From the NCBI RefSeq assembly GCF_900100735.1, contig NZ_FNCJ01000011.1, positions 1 to 64,000 of the forward strand: a DNA stretch of 64,000 bases. Direction: 5' to 3'. This document shows, in pieces, positions 51,075 through 60,092 of this stretch. The stretch comes from Paraburkholderia phenazinium. GTDB taxonomy: Bacteria > Pseudomonadota > Gammaproteobacteria > Burkholderiales > Burkholderiaceae. A program made the translations under genes and the position numbers. The notes below the pieces were generated by a model. The model was not told where the DNA came from. It saw nothing but the letters and a program-made list of their open reading frames with translations, and ran no database searches. Numbering within the stretch: the first letter of the stretch is position 1; the number at the start of each line of letters is the position of its first letter.

Positions 51075-51205
51075 TCCGGGACACCGTCCAGCAACAAGCC
51101 GCCAACCAACCCATGTTATGTGGCTGCTCGGCAACAACAACGCCTGAGCGTAGCCAGTGCTTGCACGGCATCGGACACATCGACCCTTCCTGCGGCTCGG
51201 GAAGC

Positions 51206-51430
51206 TCAGGGGCTGCGACCTGCCAGTGCCTCAATCCCATCGGCCGTGTCACGTGCGGCTTCTGTTATCCGCGCCAACAAGCCATTGAGTTCCCGGAGGG
51301 CCATGCGCTGCTCGGTGAATGGCATGTCGGCAACGCCACCGTAAAGTTCTAACGTACGCTCAATGAGCAGTTGCAAACGTGCGGCGGATGGCCCGAGGCC
51401 GTTCGCAATCTTCGACAGGTCAGAAGTCAC
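51206..51430 (-). CDS. small helical protein divergent from arsO (74 aa)
   Basis: GTG 51430 follows GAGGTG at good spacing. The protein is helical and Leu/Ala-rich (LIERTLELYGG, MALRELNGLLARITEAARDT) with no membrane helix. No family is recognised, and it is not an ArsR-type winged helix. It shares a short control region with arsO containing an inverted repeat. Confidence 0.5.
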   Translation of the reverse strand: MTSDLSKIANGLGPSAARLQLLIERTLELYGGVADMPFTEQRMALRELNGLLARITEAARDTADGIEALAGRSP

Positions 51431-51455
51431 TGCACACCTCGCGTACTCACATTTG

Positions 51456-51475
51456 AATACAACATATCCGGTATT
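51456..51475. promoter_or_regulatory. inverted repeat in the arsO control region
   Basis: AATAC and GTATT are perfectly inverted around a 10-bp spacer, between the divergent 74-aa gene and arsO. It is suitable for a dimeric repressor such as an ArsR protein, but none is encoded nearby. Confidence 0.4.
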
Positions 51476-51502
51476 ATCGAAGTATCAGCCACCCAATCCG
51501 CC

Positions 51503-52597
51503 ATGTCTAACAGTAATTCGTCAGCGACAACCCCAATCGACGTCGCCGTTATCGGTGGCGGCCAATCCGCGTTGGCCGTTTCCTGGTTCCTGCGCCGTGC
51601 TGGTATCGGTTATGTCGTGCTCGACGACCAGCCGGCTCCTGGCGGAGCATGGCAGCATACTTGGGACTCGCTTCACCTCTTTTCGCCCGCCCAGTGGAGC
51701 TCGCTGCCAGGCTGGTTGATGCCACCCACTTCCGAGCAATACCCGTCGCGAGACCATGTCATTCGCTATCTCACCGAGTATGAGAAGCGCTATGAAATTC
51801 CGGTCCGACGCCCGGTGGACGTGACGTCCGTGTCGCGTCGGGATGACGGGTTGCTCGTATCGGCGGACAAGGGCGCGTGGCTCGCAAAAGCGGTTGTCAG
51901 TGCCACGGGCACCTGGGGCCACCCCTACATTCCAGATTACCCAGGACAAGGCGGGTTCGAAGGCGAGCAGCTCCACTCGGCACACTACCGTAGCCCGGAG
52001 AGGTTTCGCGGAAAGGACGTCCTGGTTGTAGGCGGAGGAAATTCAGGTGCGCAGATACTCGGCGAGCTGTCGCAGGTCTGTCACACAACCTGGGTTACGT
52101 TGGAGGAGCCCACGTTCTTGCCGGACGATGTCGACGGACGTGTTCTCTTCGAACGTGCGACCGAACGGTGGAAAGCCCGCTCCGAGGGCCGACCGGACCC
52201 CGCGCTGACTGGCGGTCTGGGCGACGTCGTGATGGTGCCGCCCGTGCGCGAAGCACGCGAGCGGGGCGTTTTGACGTCGGTTCGCCCTTTCACGCACTTC
52301 GTTAATGACGGCGTTGTCTGGGCGGATGGGAGCCGCTCGCGGGTCGACGCAGTTATCTGGTGCACCGGCTTCCGGCCGGCACTGGAACATCTCCAGGCCT
52401 TGAACGTCGTCAACGTCGCGGGCAGAGTCGATGTGGTAGAGGGTCGCTCGGTCGCGGAGCCTCGACTATGGCTTGTGGGGTACGGCGAATGGTGCGGCTT
52501 CGCATCTGCCACCCTCATCGGCGTGATGCGTAGCGCCCGGTCCACCGCGGCACAGATTAACCAGTACCTAACTTCCCTCGCGGAGCAGACACCATGA
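51503..52597 (+). CDS. arsO: flavin-dependent monooxygenase, ArsO-like
   Basis: This 364-residue enzyme has an FAD-binding GxGxxA motif (VAVIGGGQSALAVSWFLRR, about 13-31) and the sequence PGGAWQHTWDSLHLFSPAQW. A second Rossmann motif for NADPH reads VLVVGGGNSGAQI. A CTGFRP segment and a C-terminal YGEWCGFASATL follow. This matches the flavin-binding monooxygenases of ars operons named ArsO, whose exact reaction is uncertain. ATG 51503 is chosen because the fold begins there. It overlaps arsC by four bases, which supports the arsenic role. Confidence 0.75.
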   Translation: MSNSNSSATTPIDVAVIGGGQSALAVSWFLRRAGIGYVVLDDQPAPGGAWQHTWDSLHLFSPAQWSSLPGWLMPPTSEQYPSRDHVIRYLTEYEKRYEIPVRRPVDVTSVSRRDDGLLVSADKGAWLAKAVVSATGTWGHPYIPDYPGQGGFEGEQLHSAHYRSPERFRGKDVLVVGGGNSGAQILGELSQVCHTTWVTLEEPTFLPDDVDGRVLFERATERWKARSEGRPDPALTGGLGDVVMVPPVREARERGVLTSVRPFTHFVNDGVVWADGSRSRVDAVIWCTGFRPALEHLQALNVVNVAGRVDVVEGRSVAEPRLWLVGYGEWCGFASATLIGVMRSARSTAAQINQYLTSLAEQTP

Positions 52598-53016
52598 GCG
52601 TCACGATTTACCACAACCCCGACTGCGGAACCTCGCGCAACACCCTCGCCATGATTCGCAACGCCGGCATCGAACCGGCCGTTATCGAGTATCTGAAAAC
52701 GCCTCCGTCTCGCGAAACACTGATAGACCTCATCCAGAGGTCGGGGTTGAGCGTGCGGGAAGCCATACGCCAGAAGGGTACTCCGTATGCGGAGTTGGGA
52801 CTGGATGACGCACTTATCACCGATGACGAGCTCATTGACGAAATGCTCGAGCACCCCATACTCATCAACCGCCCGTTTGTGGTGACCAACCACGGCGTAC
52901 GGCTGTGCCGACCGTCTGAAGTAGTTCTGGACATCCTGCCCGAAGCCCGCACAGTGCCATTCGTGAAAGAGGACGGTGAGGTTGTCGTCGACGAGACCGG
53001 CAAGCGCGTGCGATAG
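52594..53016 (+). CDS. arsC: arsenate reductase, glutaredoxin-coupled
   Basis: This 140-residue protein has the N-terminal YHNPDCGTSRNTL with catalytic Cys11, the arsenate-binding arginines in LINRPFVV and GVRLCRPSE, and normal length for the plasmid R773-like ArsC class. It reduces arsenate to arsenite using glutathione and glutaredoxin. It is coupled to arsO. It converges with moaA, the stops being 8 bp apart. No arsB or acr3 gene is within the window. Confidence 0.93.
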   Translation: MSVTIYHNPDCGTSRNTLAMIRNAGIEPAVIEYLKTPPSRETLIDLIQRSGLSVREAIRQKGTPYAELGLDDALITDDELIDEMLEHPILINRPFVVTNHGVRLCRPSEVVLDILPEARTVPFVKEDGEVVVDETGKRVR

Positions 53017-53024
53017 GGCCGCGT

Positions 53025-54125
53025 TCAGCCGCCAAGCAATGACATTTCGGCATGCTGTGCCGTCCCCGGCGCGCCAGACTCGCCCCGCAGTTCGGAATAG
53101 CGCTCAGACCTTTCGTACCAGACGCTGCGCAATATCCCGGCAAGGTCACCGTCACCGTGGCGAAGCGCTGCGCGCACATCCACACCTTCTGCGCCAAAAA
53201 GGCACGTGAAGAGCCTCCCGTCAGCGGTGAGCCTCAACCGGCTGCAATCGGCGCAAAACGGTTCAGTGACACTTGAGATGAAGCCAACGCGACCCGACCC
53301 GTCGAGAAAGTCGAATGTGCGCGACGTTGCACGTCCGGGGCGCGCGCCGGACGGCGTCAAGGGAAATACCGAGTCAATCCGCCGAACAAGCTCTGCAGAA
53401 GGAACGACTTCGCGTAGTTCCCAGCGATTAGTGCTTCCCACATCCATGAACTCGATAAAGCGCGGCGTCACTCCCGTCCCCTTGAACCGCCGGACAATCG
53501 GGATAATCTGGTCCTCGTTGACGCCCCGTCTGACGACGGTGTTCACCTTGACCGGCGAGAAGCCGAGTTGCCTCGCGGCTTCGATACCGTCAAGCACTGT
53601 ACCTACACTGGCATCGCTCCCGCTCATGGCACTAAAAGTATGCTGGTCCAGCGCATCGAGGCTGACAGTGATGCGGGTCATCCCGGCATCGCGCAGAGCG
53701 GCTGCCTTTCTGGCGAGCAACGAGCCGTTCGTCGTCATTGTCACATCCACGGGGCCACCATCCGGCGTACGTAGCTGGGACAGTTGGTTGACGAGCACCT
53801 CAATGTCTTTGCGCAACAGCGGCTCACCACCCGTAAGACGTATCTTTTCAACACCGAGCGATACCGCCTCGCGCGCCAGCCGCTCAATTTCTTCGAACGA
53901 CAGAATCTGTTCTCGGGCAAGGTACTGATAATCTTTGTTGAACACATCCTTGGGCATGCAGTACGTGCAGCGAAAGTTGCACCGGTCGGTTAGCGAGACG
54001 CGAAGGTCGCGGAGCGGCCGGCCCAGCAGGTCGAACGTGTTCCCTTCAGTTGGCTCACGCCGGGTCGCGACAGCCAGTCGCGGCGCAACGTGAATGGCGA
54101 TAACCCGTCGAGCTGTCAGTGACAT
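53025..54125 (-). CDS. moaA: GTP 3',8-cyclase MoaA of the arsenite oxidase operon
   Basis: This 366-residue radical-SAM enzyme starts molybdopterin synthesis. The first cluster motif C-x3-C-x2-C is at Cys49, Cys53 and Cys56 (DRCNFRCTYC), the second is CADCSRLRLTADGRLFTC, and the protein ends in the essential Gly-Gly. It is the last gene of aioB-aioA-cytC-moaA. It is probably a dedicated second copy supplying cofactor for the abundant oxidase. A 25-residue N-terminal extension precedes the core. Confidence 0.92.
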   Translation of the reverse strand: MSLTARRVIAIHVAPRLAVATRREPTEGNTFDLLGRPLRDLRVSLTDRCNFRCTYCMPKDVFNKDYQYLAREQILSFEEIERLAREAVSLGVEKIRLTGGEPLLRKDIEVLVNQLSQLRTPDGGPVDVTMTTNGSLLARKAAALRDAGMTRITVSLDALDQHTFSAMSGSDASVGTVLDGIEAARQLGFSPVKVNTVVRRGVNEDQIIPIVRRFKGTGVTPRFIEFMDVGSTNRWELREVVPSAELVRRIDSVFPLTPSGARPGRATSRTFDFLDGSGRVGFISSVTEPFCADCSRLRLTADGRLFTCLFGAEGVDVRAALRHGDGDLAGILRSVWYERSERYSELRGESGAPGTAQHAEMSLLGG

Positions 54126-54140
54126 GGCGTTCTTCCCGGA

Positions 54141-54470
54141 TTACTGCTTCGGGGCGCCGGCCAGCACCCACGTCAGTACCACCTTCAGGTCGGCATCACT
54201 GATGCCCGGATTCGGAGGCATCGCAACGGCACCCCACACGCCCGACCCGCCGCCCTTGACCTTCTTCATGAGCATGGCCATGGCTGCAGCATCTCCTTTG
54301 TATTTTTCCCCGACATCGTGGTATGCGGGGCCAACTACCTTGTGGTCGACAGCGTGACAGCTGAAGCACATATTCTTGCTGGCAATTTCCTGTGCCTTTG
54401 CGGCATCTACATCGGCGAAAGCATGGCTGGTGGCGAACATCGTGAGGCAGGCGATAAGCAGTCGATTCAT
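54141..54470 (-). CDS. c-type cytochrome of the arsenite oxidase operon
   Basis: This 109-residue periplasmic protein has a Sec signal (MNRLLIACLTMFATSHAFA), the haem motif CFSCH and the axial Met in VAMPPNPG. It is a class I cytochrome c of the c551/c552 type. In aio operons such a protein (often called cytC or AioD-like) accepts electrons from AioBA. It lies between aioA and moaA with short gaps. ATG 54470 gives the proper signal peptide. Confidence 0.88.
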   Translation of the reverse strand: MNRLLIACLTMFATSHAFADVDAAKAQEIASKNMCFSCHAVDHKVVGPAYHDVGEKYKGDAAAMAMLMKKVKGGGSGVWGAVAMPPNPGISDADLKVVLTWVLAGAPKQ

Positions 54471-54531
54471 CTTCAAGGTCCTATGTGCGGTGAGAAAGGC
54501 CGCGAGTGGATGTCTCGCGGCCGGGAAAAAT

Positions 54532-57009
54532 TCAGGCAAAGCGCCGGCTCTTGAAGCTCACGGTTCGCTTGTAGTCCTCCATGCCTCCAATTCGGCGGAG
54601 ATTGGCCCAGGTACCTTTGTAATAGGGAATGATGTTGCGGTCTGTCCAGTCGGTGGTCACGTCACCCTGGATGCCGTTGACGTAGCCGAACATCATGAAC
54701 GTCTGGTTCGGCTTGATTTCCTTCGCTGGGTAGGCCATCGCGTAGGTAGAGCCGAAGTCGTTGAACACCTCGACGATGTCGCCGGCCGAAATGTTCAGTT
54801 CCTTCGCATCGTTCGGGTTAATCTCGATGTATGCCATCGGATAGCGTGCCTGAACGAACTGGTTGTACTGGTCGTGATAAGCGGTCTGCCAGACTTCATT
54901 GTTCCGGCCGTTGTTAATCCAGAAGCGATACTTCTCCTTTTGCTGGGCCACGGTTTTAGGCAAACCATTCCATGGTGCCGGCTTGAACTGCGCCTTTCCG
55001 TCCGGCGTATCGAACTTCGAATCGATGTAAAGCATCTCGGTGCCGACCAGCTTCCCGTCGGTGTAAGACTGCGCGGGCAGTTGCACGCCGTTGTTTCCTG
55101 CCGCACGCAACCGCTCATACGTCACGAGGTTCCCGGTCGGGCCGCCCTGACTATCAATTTTTCCGACACCGGGTTGCCCCACCTGCCGGAAACCGTCGTT
55201 GAATGCGTCTTCCTCAGTTTTCCAGTCGAAGCCACTAAAGCGGGCCACCATCGCTGAATTGCCTTCGGCCTGATACATCGCCTTCAACGTGTTCGCTACC
55301 CGCGCCACAATGAGAGAATCGGCCATCGCGCTGCCGGGAGGGTCCATGAACTTCTGCGACAGACGCATCCGGCGTTCGCCATTCATGGAGGTCAGATTCA
55401 CCTCCCCTGGATGGGCGCCAGGTAGCAACAGGTGGGCAGCTTCCGCGAGCTTTGTCGGATAGAGGTTGACCGCCGTGACAAACAATCCGCCTTTGCTCGT
55501 CGCGTCGAAGATGACGTCAACCATCTCTGCGTCGGTTGCTCCTCTGGCTTTCTGCATCGCCACCTTGACGATTTGCGACCGGCGCAGCACCGCCTCGCGC
55601 AATGCCTCAGCGTTGTTGCTGGTCTGGAAGTTATTGCATGCCCACCAGGTCATCACACGACCCTTGTCGTGGATGAGTTGCTGGTCAATATAGATTTTGG
55701 AGTCTCCTGGGTACGGTGGCCGCGTATAGCCTTCCTGGTGACCACCCATGCGTACGACGCCCGTGCCTCGACGCCCAACGTTGTGAGTAGCAAGGACGAG
55801 GTCGACGAGCGCCGACTGGATAAGGTAGTTGTCGTTGCCCCAGATGATGCCCTTCTCGTAGGCATGCATTGTTCTCGGCAGTTGCCCGGACGCTTTTGGC
55901 TTATAGGCCCATTCTGCCGCTGTACGAAGCTTCTCGACCGGAACTCCTGTTGCCTTGCTAGCATCTTCCAGCGACATCCTGTTGGTCTTCACGGCGTCAT
56001 CGAACCCGTTCGTGTGCTGGTTGATGAAGTCACGGTCAATCCACCCCTGTTCGACGACGTAGGTGAAGAGGCCGTTGAACAGAGCGACGTCGGTGCCCGG
56101 CAGGATATCGAGATGCAGGACGTTTCCGGCGCCAGCGACCTGCTCTGCGATTGCTATCGTGGGAGTGCGCCGGGGGTCGACGAAAATAACCTTTGTCGCG
56201 GGAGTCGCTTCACCGGGAAACCGCTGTTTTTTCTTGGCGGCAGTGCCGCCCTGCAGGTTCGGGACCCAGTGATTCAGGAAGTAGTTTGTCTGCGTCTCAT
56301 AAGCATTGTTACCAACGGCCATGATGACGTCGGCGAGCTCGGCATCTTCGTACGAGTTGTTCAGTTCACCGATGCCCATCTCGCGCGTCGCATGACATTC
56401 AGAGTTGTATGCGGGTCTGTTGTGAATGCGCACCATCGGCGTCTGGATTGCAGTGAACATGAGCTTGCCTGTTGCCCATGTGTTCTCAAAACCACCGCCA
56501 GCACCGCCATGGTCGAACGCAGAGAAGACTATGCCGCTAGGACCATCCTTGTCCAGGGTCCGCTTCAGGACCCCAGCGTAAATCGCCATGGCATGGTCCC
56601 AGTCGGTATCGACCCACTGGTCGCCCGCATAAAGACGTGGGTTCTTTAATCGCTCCCGCGTGAGGCCATCGGCGTTATACATATAACTCGCCATCTTGCC
56701 GCCGCGGGTCGAACTGAGCCCGCTGTTCACGACACACTCCCGGTCGGGAACAATCATGATGCGGTGCCGGCTTCCATCCCGGTCCTGGACGACGTTCGTC
56801 ATGGCCGGCGTCAACGTCACCGACAGAGGGGGCAGCTGTTTGGTGTAATCAAGTCCGAGTGCATTCTGCGATGGCGCCCGCCCGCCTTCCATGTCTTCTG
56901 GCCATTTAAATACGTTGTAGCCGCAACCAACGATGCAGAAGTGGCACGTCATGTTCGTGCGCTGCGCGCCGACCGGCGGCAACGTGATGCGGTCGCTCTG
57001 ATTGTCCAT
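54532..57009 (-). CDS. aioA: arsenite oxidase large, molybdopterin subunit
   Basis: This 825-residue periplasmic subunit has normal length. It binds bis-MGD molybdenum and a [3Fe-4S] cluster through Cys22, Cys25 and Cys29 (TCHFCIVGCGYNVF), with the serine in place of a fourth cysteine further on. It oxidises arsenite to arsenate. AioA-specific segments include GGRAPSQNALGLDYTKQLPP and FSAFDHGGAGGGFENTWATG. It lacks its own signal peptide and is exported together with the Tat-signal-bearing AioB. ATG 57009 follows AGGGGAA, 13 bp after aioB. Confidence 0.96.
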   Translation of the reverse strand: MDNQSDRITLPPVGAQRTNMTCHFCIVGCGYNVFKWPEDMEGGRAPSQNALGLDYTKQLPPLSVTLTPAMTNVVQDRDGSRHRIMIVPDRECVVNSGLSSTRGGKMASYMYNADGLTRERLKNPRLYAGDQWVDTDWDHAMAIYAGVLKRTLDKDGPSGIVFSAFDHGGAGGGFENTWATGKLMFTAIQTPMVRIHNRPAYNSECHATREMGIGELNNSYEDAELADVIMAVGNNAYETQTNYFLNHWVPNLQGGTAAKKKQRFPGEATPATKVIFVDPRRTPTIAIAEQVAGAGNVLHLDILPGTDVALFNGLFTYVVEQGWIDRDFINQHTNGFDDAVKTNRMSLEDASKATGVPVEKLRTAAEWAYKPKASGQLPRTMHAYEKGIIWGNDNYLIQSALVDLVLATHNVGRRGTGVVRMGGHQEGYTRPPYPGDSKIYIDQQLIHDKGRVMTWWACNNFQTSNNAEALREAVLRRSQIVKVAMQKARGATDAEMVDVIFDATSKGGLFVTAVNLYPTKLAEAAHLLLPGAHPGEVNLTSMNGERRMRLSQKFMDPPGSAMADSLIVARVANTLKAMYQAEGNSAMVARFSGFDWKTEEDAFNDGFRQVGQPGVGKIDSQGGPTGNLVTYERLRAAGNNGVQLPAQSYTDGKLVGTEMLYIDSKFDTPDGKAQFKPAPWNGLPKTVAQQKEKYRFWINNGRNNEVWQTAYHDQYNQFVQARYPMAYIEINPNDAKELNISAGDIVEVFNDFGSTYAMAYPAKEIKPNQTFMMFGYVNGIQGDVTTDWTDRNIIPYYKGTWANLRRIGGMEDYKRTVSFKSRRFA

Positions 57010-57022
57010 GTCGTTCCCCTGA

Positions 57023-57562
57023 TTAGAGTACGTTGGCCTGGCGGCCGTACAACATGCCGTCGATGCCTGTTGCTGATATCCGACCAGTCTTGTCGTCGTA
57101 GCTGAGCCGCACGCGCGGAAGGTTCTCCGTGGCCTGACCGGCAATCATCTGGCCGGACTTCTCCGCGTCGAACATGCTGTAGTGGCAACCACATTTGAAC
57201 GTGTTGGTCCCAGAGTCGAAGGCGACAGGGCACCCCATGTGCGTGCACATCATGCTGTACGCGACGATGTCCTGATTGGGACCAACGCCACCAGGCGCTG
57301 CGACACCCAGCTTCACGGCGACGCAAGGAGACGCGGCGTCCGGATAGCTGAAGACCAGCGGTGTGCCCTGTGTCATCTGACCAGCGCTGGCAACAGTCTT
57401 CGCGAGGTACGGCAGCAACGTATGGCTCGTCTGCGGCGTCGCGGCCGCGGCCGGAGGCGCTGCAGCGGCACAGGCAGGCCTGACTATCACCGCCGCGGTC
57501 GCTGCGACGCTCGTCCCGCTCACCTTGAGGAAGGTGCGCCGACTAAGTGTTTCTTTGGACAT
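57023..57562 (-). CDS. aioB: arsenite oxidase small, Rieske subunit
   Basis: This 179-residue protein has a twin-arginine signal (LSRRTFLKVSGTSVAA) and a Rieske [2Fe-2S] domain with CTHMGC and CGCHYS binding motifs. It passes electrons from AioA to cytochrome c and carries the complex across the membrane by Tat. ATG 57562 follows AAGGAG. It is the first gene of its operon, preceded by a sigma-54 promoter. The Cys pair of CTHMGC and CGCHYS may form the disulfide seen in some Rieske proteins. Confidence 0.95.
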   Translation of the reverse strand: MSKETLSRRTFLKVSGTSVAATAAVIVRPACAAAAPPAAAATPQTSHTLLPYLAKTVASAGQMTQGTPLVFSYPDAASPCVAVKLGVAAPGGVGPNQDIVAYSMMCTHMGCPVAFDSGTNTFKCGCHYSMFDAEKSGQMIAGQATENLPRVRLSYDDKTGRISATGIDGMLYGRQANVL

Positions 57563-57612
57563 GCCTGCTCCTTGATACCCGTGTGGGCAACCGTTACTAT
57601 TTGATGACAAGG

Positions 57613-57627
57613 GCAAGCTCTATGCCA
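57613..57627 (-). promoter_or_regulatory. sigma-54 (-24/-12) promoter of aioBA
   Basis: On the minus strand TGGCAT-AGAGC-TTGC matches the consensus TGGCAC-N5-TTGC in all but one position, with GG and GC ten bases apart. It lies 50 bp before the aioB ATG. RpoN dependence of aio operons driven by AioR is established for related bacteria. Confidence 0.85.
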
Positions 57628-57666
57628 AAACGACCAGAACGCCGTGCGGAGCGGCAACTGACGATT

Positions 57667-57686
57667 CGACGTTCCTAGAGACGTCG
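57667..57686. promoter_or_regulatory. inverted repeat, candidate AioR binding site
   Basis: CGACGT and ACGTCG are perfectly inverted around the 8-bp spacer TCCTAGAG, about 75 bp upstream of the transcription start predicted from the sigma-54 promoter. This is a typical enhancer position. It lies between aioB and aioX, so it could serve both. Confidence 0.55.
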
Positions 57687-57727
57687 TAATTAGTTTCAGA
57701 CCGGTAACGGCAGGAGAGGACGGGGAT

Positions 57728-58615
57728 ATGTCAGGGTTACCGTTCAGTAACGGGCGACGCAGGATACTTTGCGCCGTTGGCGCCGGGCTGGTCACAGCCA
57801 GGAGACCGGCGTGTGCCGCCGATGCTGCATCGCCGCGAAAAGTTCTTTTCGGGACGACCCCGGTTTTCCTCGACAACCAGGTCAGGCTGCTAGGCAAATG
57901 GTGCGCTCGCCTGGAAGAGCAATTGGACGCCGAGGTACATTTCGTTCAGCGAGGTAGTTACGGCGAAATCACTGAGATGCTGCTAGCCGACCAGTTGGAC
58001 ATCGCCTGGGTGTGCGGCTACCCATACGTCACGCACGCAGACCGGATGAAGTTGCTTGTAGTGCCGCAATACCAGGGAAAGCCGTTATACCGCTCCTATC
58101 TGCTCGTTCCGGCTGCGGATACGTCTACGACGAACATCGTCGAGCTCGGCAATCGTGTCTTTGCCTACAGCGACCCGCAATCGAATTCAGGCTACCTCGT
58201 TCCAAGGACCGAACTCATCAGGCACGGCATCGACCCGCGACGCTTCTTCAGCAAGACCTTCTTCACTTTCGCTCATCGCAAGGTAGTAGAGGCAGTTGCA
58301 TCCGGGCTCGCCGCCGCTGGTGAAATTGATGGCTACGTTTTCGACACGCTTGCGAAGCAGGTTCCTGACGCCGTGACCGGGGTGCGTGTCGCCTGGAAAT
58401 CACCGCTCTACGGGTTTCCACCCATCGTCGCACGGCGAAGCCTCAGCGTCGACACATTCGCGCAGTTGCAAGCCGCGCTGCTCGGAATGACGGAAGACAC
58501 GGTGGGTCGCGACTTGCTTAATCGCCTGAACCTCGACCGGTTCGTCATCGGCGCAGATGCGCTGTTTGACGATATTCGCAACCTGGTGAAACTATCCGAC
58601 ACGATGCCGGTGTGA
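57728..58615 (+). CDS. aioX: arsenite-sensing periplasmic protein AioX
   Basis: This 295-residue protein of the phosphate/phosphonate-binding type 2 family has an Arg-rich N-terminus ahead of a short export signal. The segment DIAWVCGYPYV holds Cys96, equivalent to the cysteine needed for arsenite binding in known AioX. Domain motifs include GSYGEITEML and YSDPQSNSGYLVPR. It binds arsenite and activates the kinase AioS. It is first in aioX-aioS-aioR, divergent from aioBA. Confidence 0.9.
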   Translation: MSGLPFSNGRRRILCAVGAGLVTARRPACAADAASPRKVLFGTTPVFLDNQVRLLGKWCARLEEQLDAEVHFVQRGSYGEITEMLLADQLDIAWVCGYPYVTHADRMKLLVVPQYQGKPLYRSYLLVPAADTSTTNIVELGNRVFAYSDPQSNSGYLVPRTELIRHGIDPRRFFSKTFFTFAHRKVVEAVASGLAAAGEIDGYVFDTLAKQVPDAVTGVRVAWKSPLYGFPPIVARRSLSVDTFAQLQAALLGMTEDTVGRDLLNRLNLDRFVIGADALFDDIRNLVKLSDTMPV

Positions 58616-58622
58616 GACGAAC

Positions 58623-60092
58623 ATGCTGGAGAACGTCAGCTACCGATACAAGATTCCAGTCGCCTTGACGCTGGCCATCTTGCTGACTGAACTGGCGGTG
58701 ACGGCGGTGCTCATCTCGTTCACGTTATCCGATGCACGCCGCAACGTGGAGAGCGGTGCCCATAACCTTGCGAACGTGACAGCGCTGTCGGTGCGGGACC
58801 TAATCGTCCGGGACGACCTGTTTCGTGTATTCGAGGTGCTGCGTGCCCCGGTTGCGGCAAAGGAACCCGCCAATCCGCTAAAAGAGCTGATTGTGTTCGA
58901 CGCGAATGGGCGCGTGTATGCGGCGACCGACCCAAAGTACTACGCAACGCTGTCTCCAGCATCGAGATACGGCTATGCCATCAGTCACGCGATAAGCGCT
59001 TTGAAAAGCCGACCACACAACTTCTATTTCAGCTTTCCAAGCATTCTGGGACCAGACGACATCGTCGCGGCGCAGGCGGTGACAGCAGAAGACGGCAGTC
59101 CGCTGGGATATGTCGCAATCACGTACGACACACAAAAGCTGCGCGACAGCGTGAACACGTTGTTGCGACGAATGGTGTTGCTTAACATCGGCAGCTTGCT
59201 AATACTGCTTCCCCTCGGATGGTGGTGGGGCAACAGGATGGCGAAGCCTTTGCACACGCTGAGCAACGCGATGGCACGTGTGCATAGGGATGACCCCGAC
59301 ACGCTGAAGCAGGAAGTGTCGGCAAGCGGGCGTGACGAAATTGGACGCCTCTCCACGAGCTTTCGCGAGATGCTCGACGAGCTGGCCGAGAAGCAGCAAC
59401 TGGAGCGCGACATGGTCGTGTCGGAGCGACTTGCGGCGGTCGGCCGCGTGGCAGCCGGCATCGTCCACGAAATCAACAACCCGCTCGGCGGAATGATTAA
59501 CGCCGTCGACACCCTCGTCACCCACGGTAGTCCGGACGGACTGACCACTCGCACGCTTGCTCTGCTCAAGCGCGGGCTTGCCCAGATTCGAGCCACAGTA
59601 GGCGCGTTGCTCTTTGAGGCCCGACTCGATTCGCCGGCGATGCGTGCAGCGGACTGGGACGACCTGAACATCCTGATTCAGCCGCAGCTGGCTTCCAAGC
59701 AGGTCGCTCTCGAATGGTCGATGCCAACAGAAGCCGTTCCTATTCCTTCACATCTGGTTCGCCAGCTCGTGCTGAACCTCTTGCTCAATGCCATCAAGGC
59801 GGCCGAATCTGGCGGCAGCGTCAGATGCCGTGCCACGATGGATGCGTCGGAGCTGCGGGTGACGGTGTGGAACTCGGGTGAACACATACCAACCGAGGTG
59901 GTCGACCAGCTATTTGAGCCGTACTGGCCAAACCAGAAAGCGCATGGCCTGCGAAGCTACGGGCTGGGTTTGTGGGTGAGCTACCAGATTGCGACCCAGC
60001 TCGGCGGCACGATATCGGTAAGCAGTGTGCCCGGCGAGACGACCTTTGAAGTCGCGCTACCAATTAGAAATATGGAGACCTGCCATGAGTGA
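58623..60092 (+). CDS. aioS: sensor histidine kinase AioS
   Basis: This 489-residue inner-membrane kinase has a first helix at about 10-34, a periplasmic loop to 185, a second helix (about 189-207), HAMP, and a HisKA motif IVHEINNPLGGM. The ATPase domain has LLLNAIKAAESGG and SYGLGLWVSY. It receives the arsenite signal from AioX and phosphorylates AioR. It begins 7 bp after aioX and overlaps aioR by 8 bp. Confidence 0.9.
   Translation: MLENVSYRYKIPVALTLAILLTELAVTAVLISFTLSDARRNVESGAHNLANVTALSVRDLIVRDDLFRVFEVLRAPVAAKEPANPLKELIVFDANGRVYAATDPKYYATLSPASRYGYAISHAISALKSRPHNFYFSFPSILGPDDIVAAQAVTAEDGSPLGYVAITYDTQKLRDSVNTLLRRMVLLNIGSLLILLPLGWWWGNRMAKPLHTLSNAMARVHRDDPDTLKQEVSASGRDEIGRLSTSFREMLDELAEKQQLERDMVVSERLAAVGRVAAGIVHEINNPLGGMINAVDTLVTHGSPDGLTTRTLALLKRGLAQIRATVGALLFEARLDSPAMRAADWDDLNILIQPQLASKQVALEWSMPTEAVPIPSHLVRQLVLNLLLNAIKAAESGGSVRCRATMDASELRVTVWNSGEHIPTEVVDQLFEPYWPNQKAHGLRSYGLGLWVSYQIATQLGGTISVSSVPGETTFEVALPIRNMETCHE

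Noticed and set aside
55432..56649. 405-residue plus-strand frame opposite aioA
   Set aside because: Antisense to the highly conserved aioA gene; no family features.
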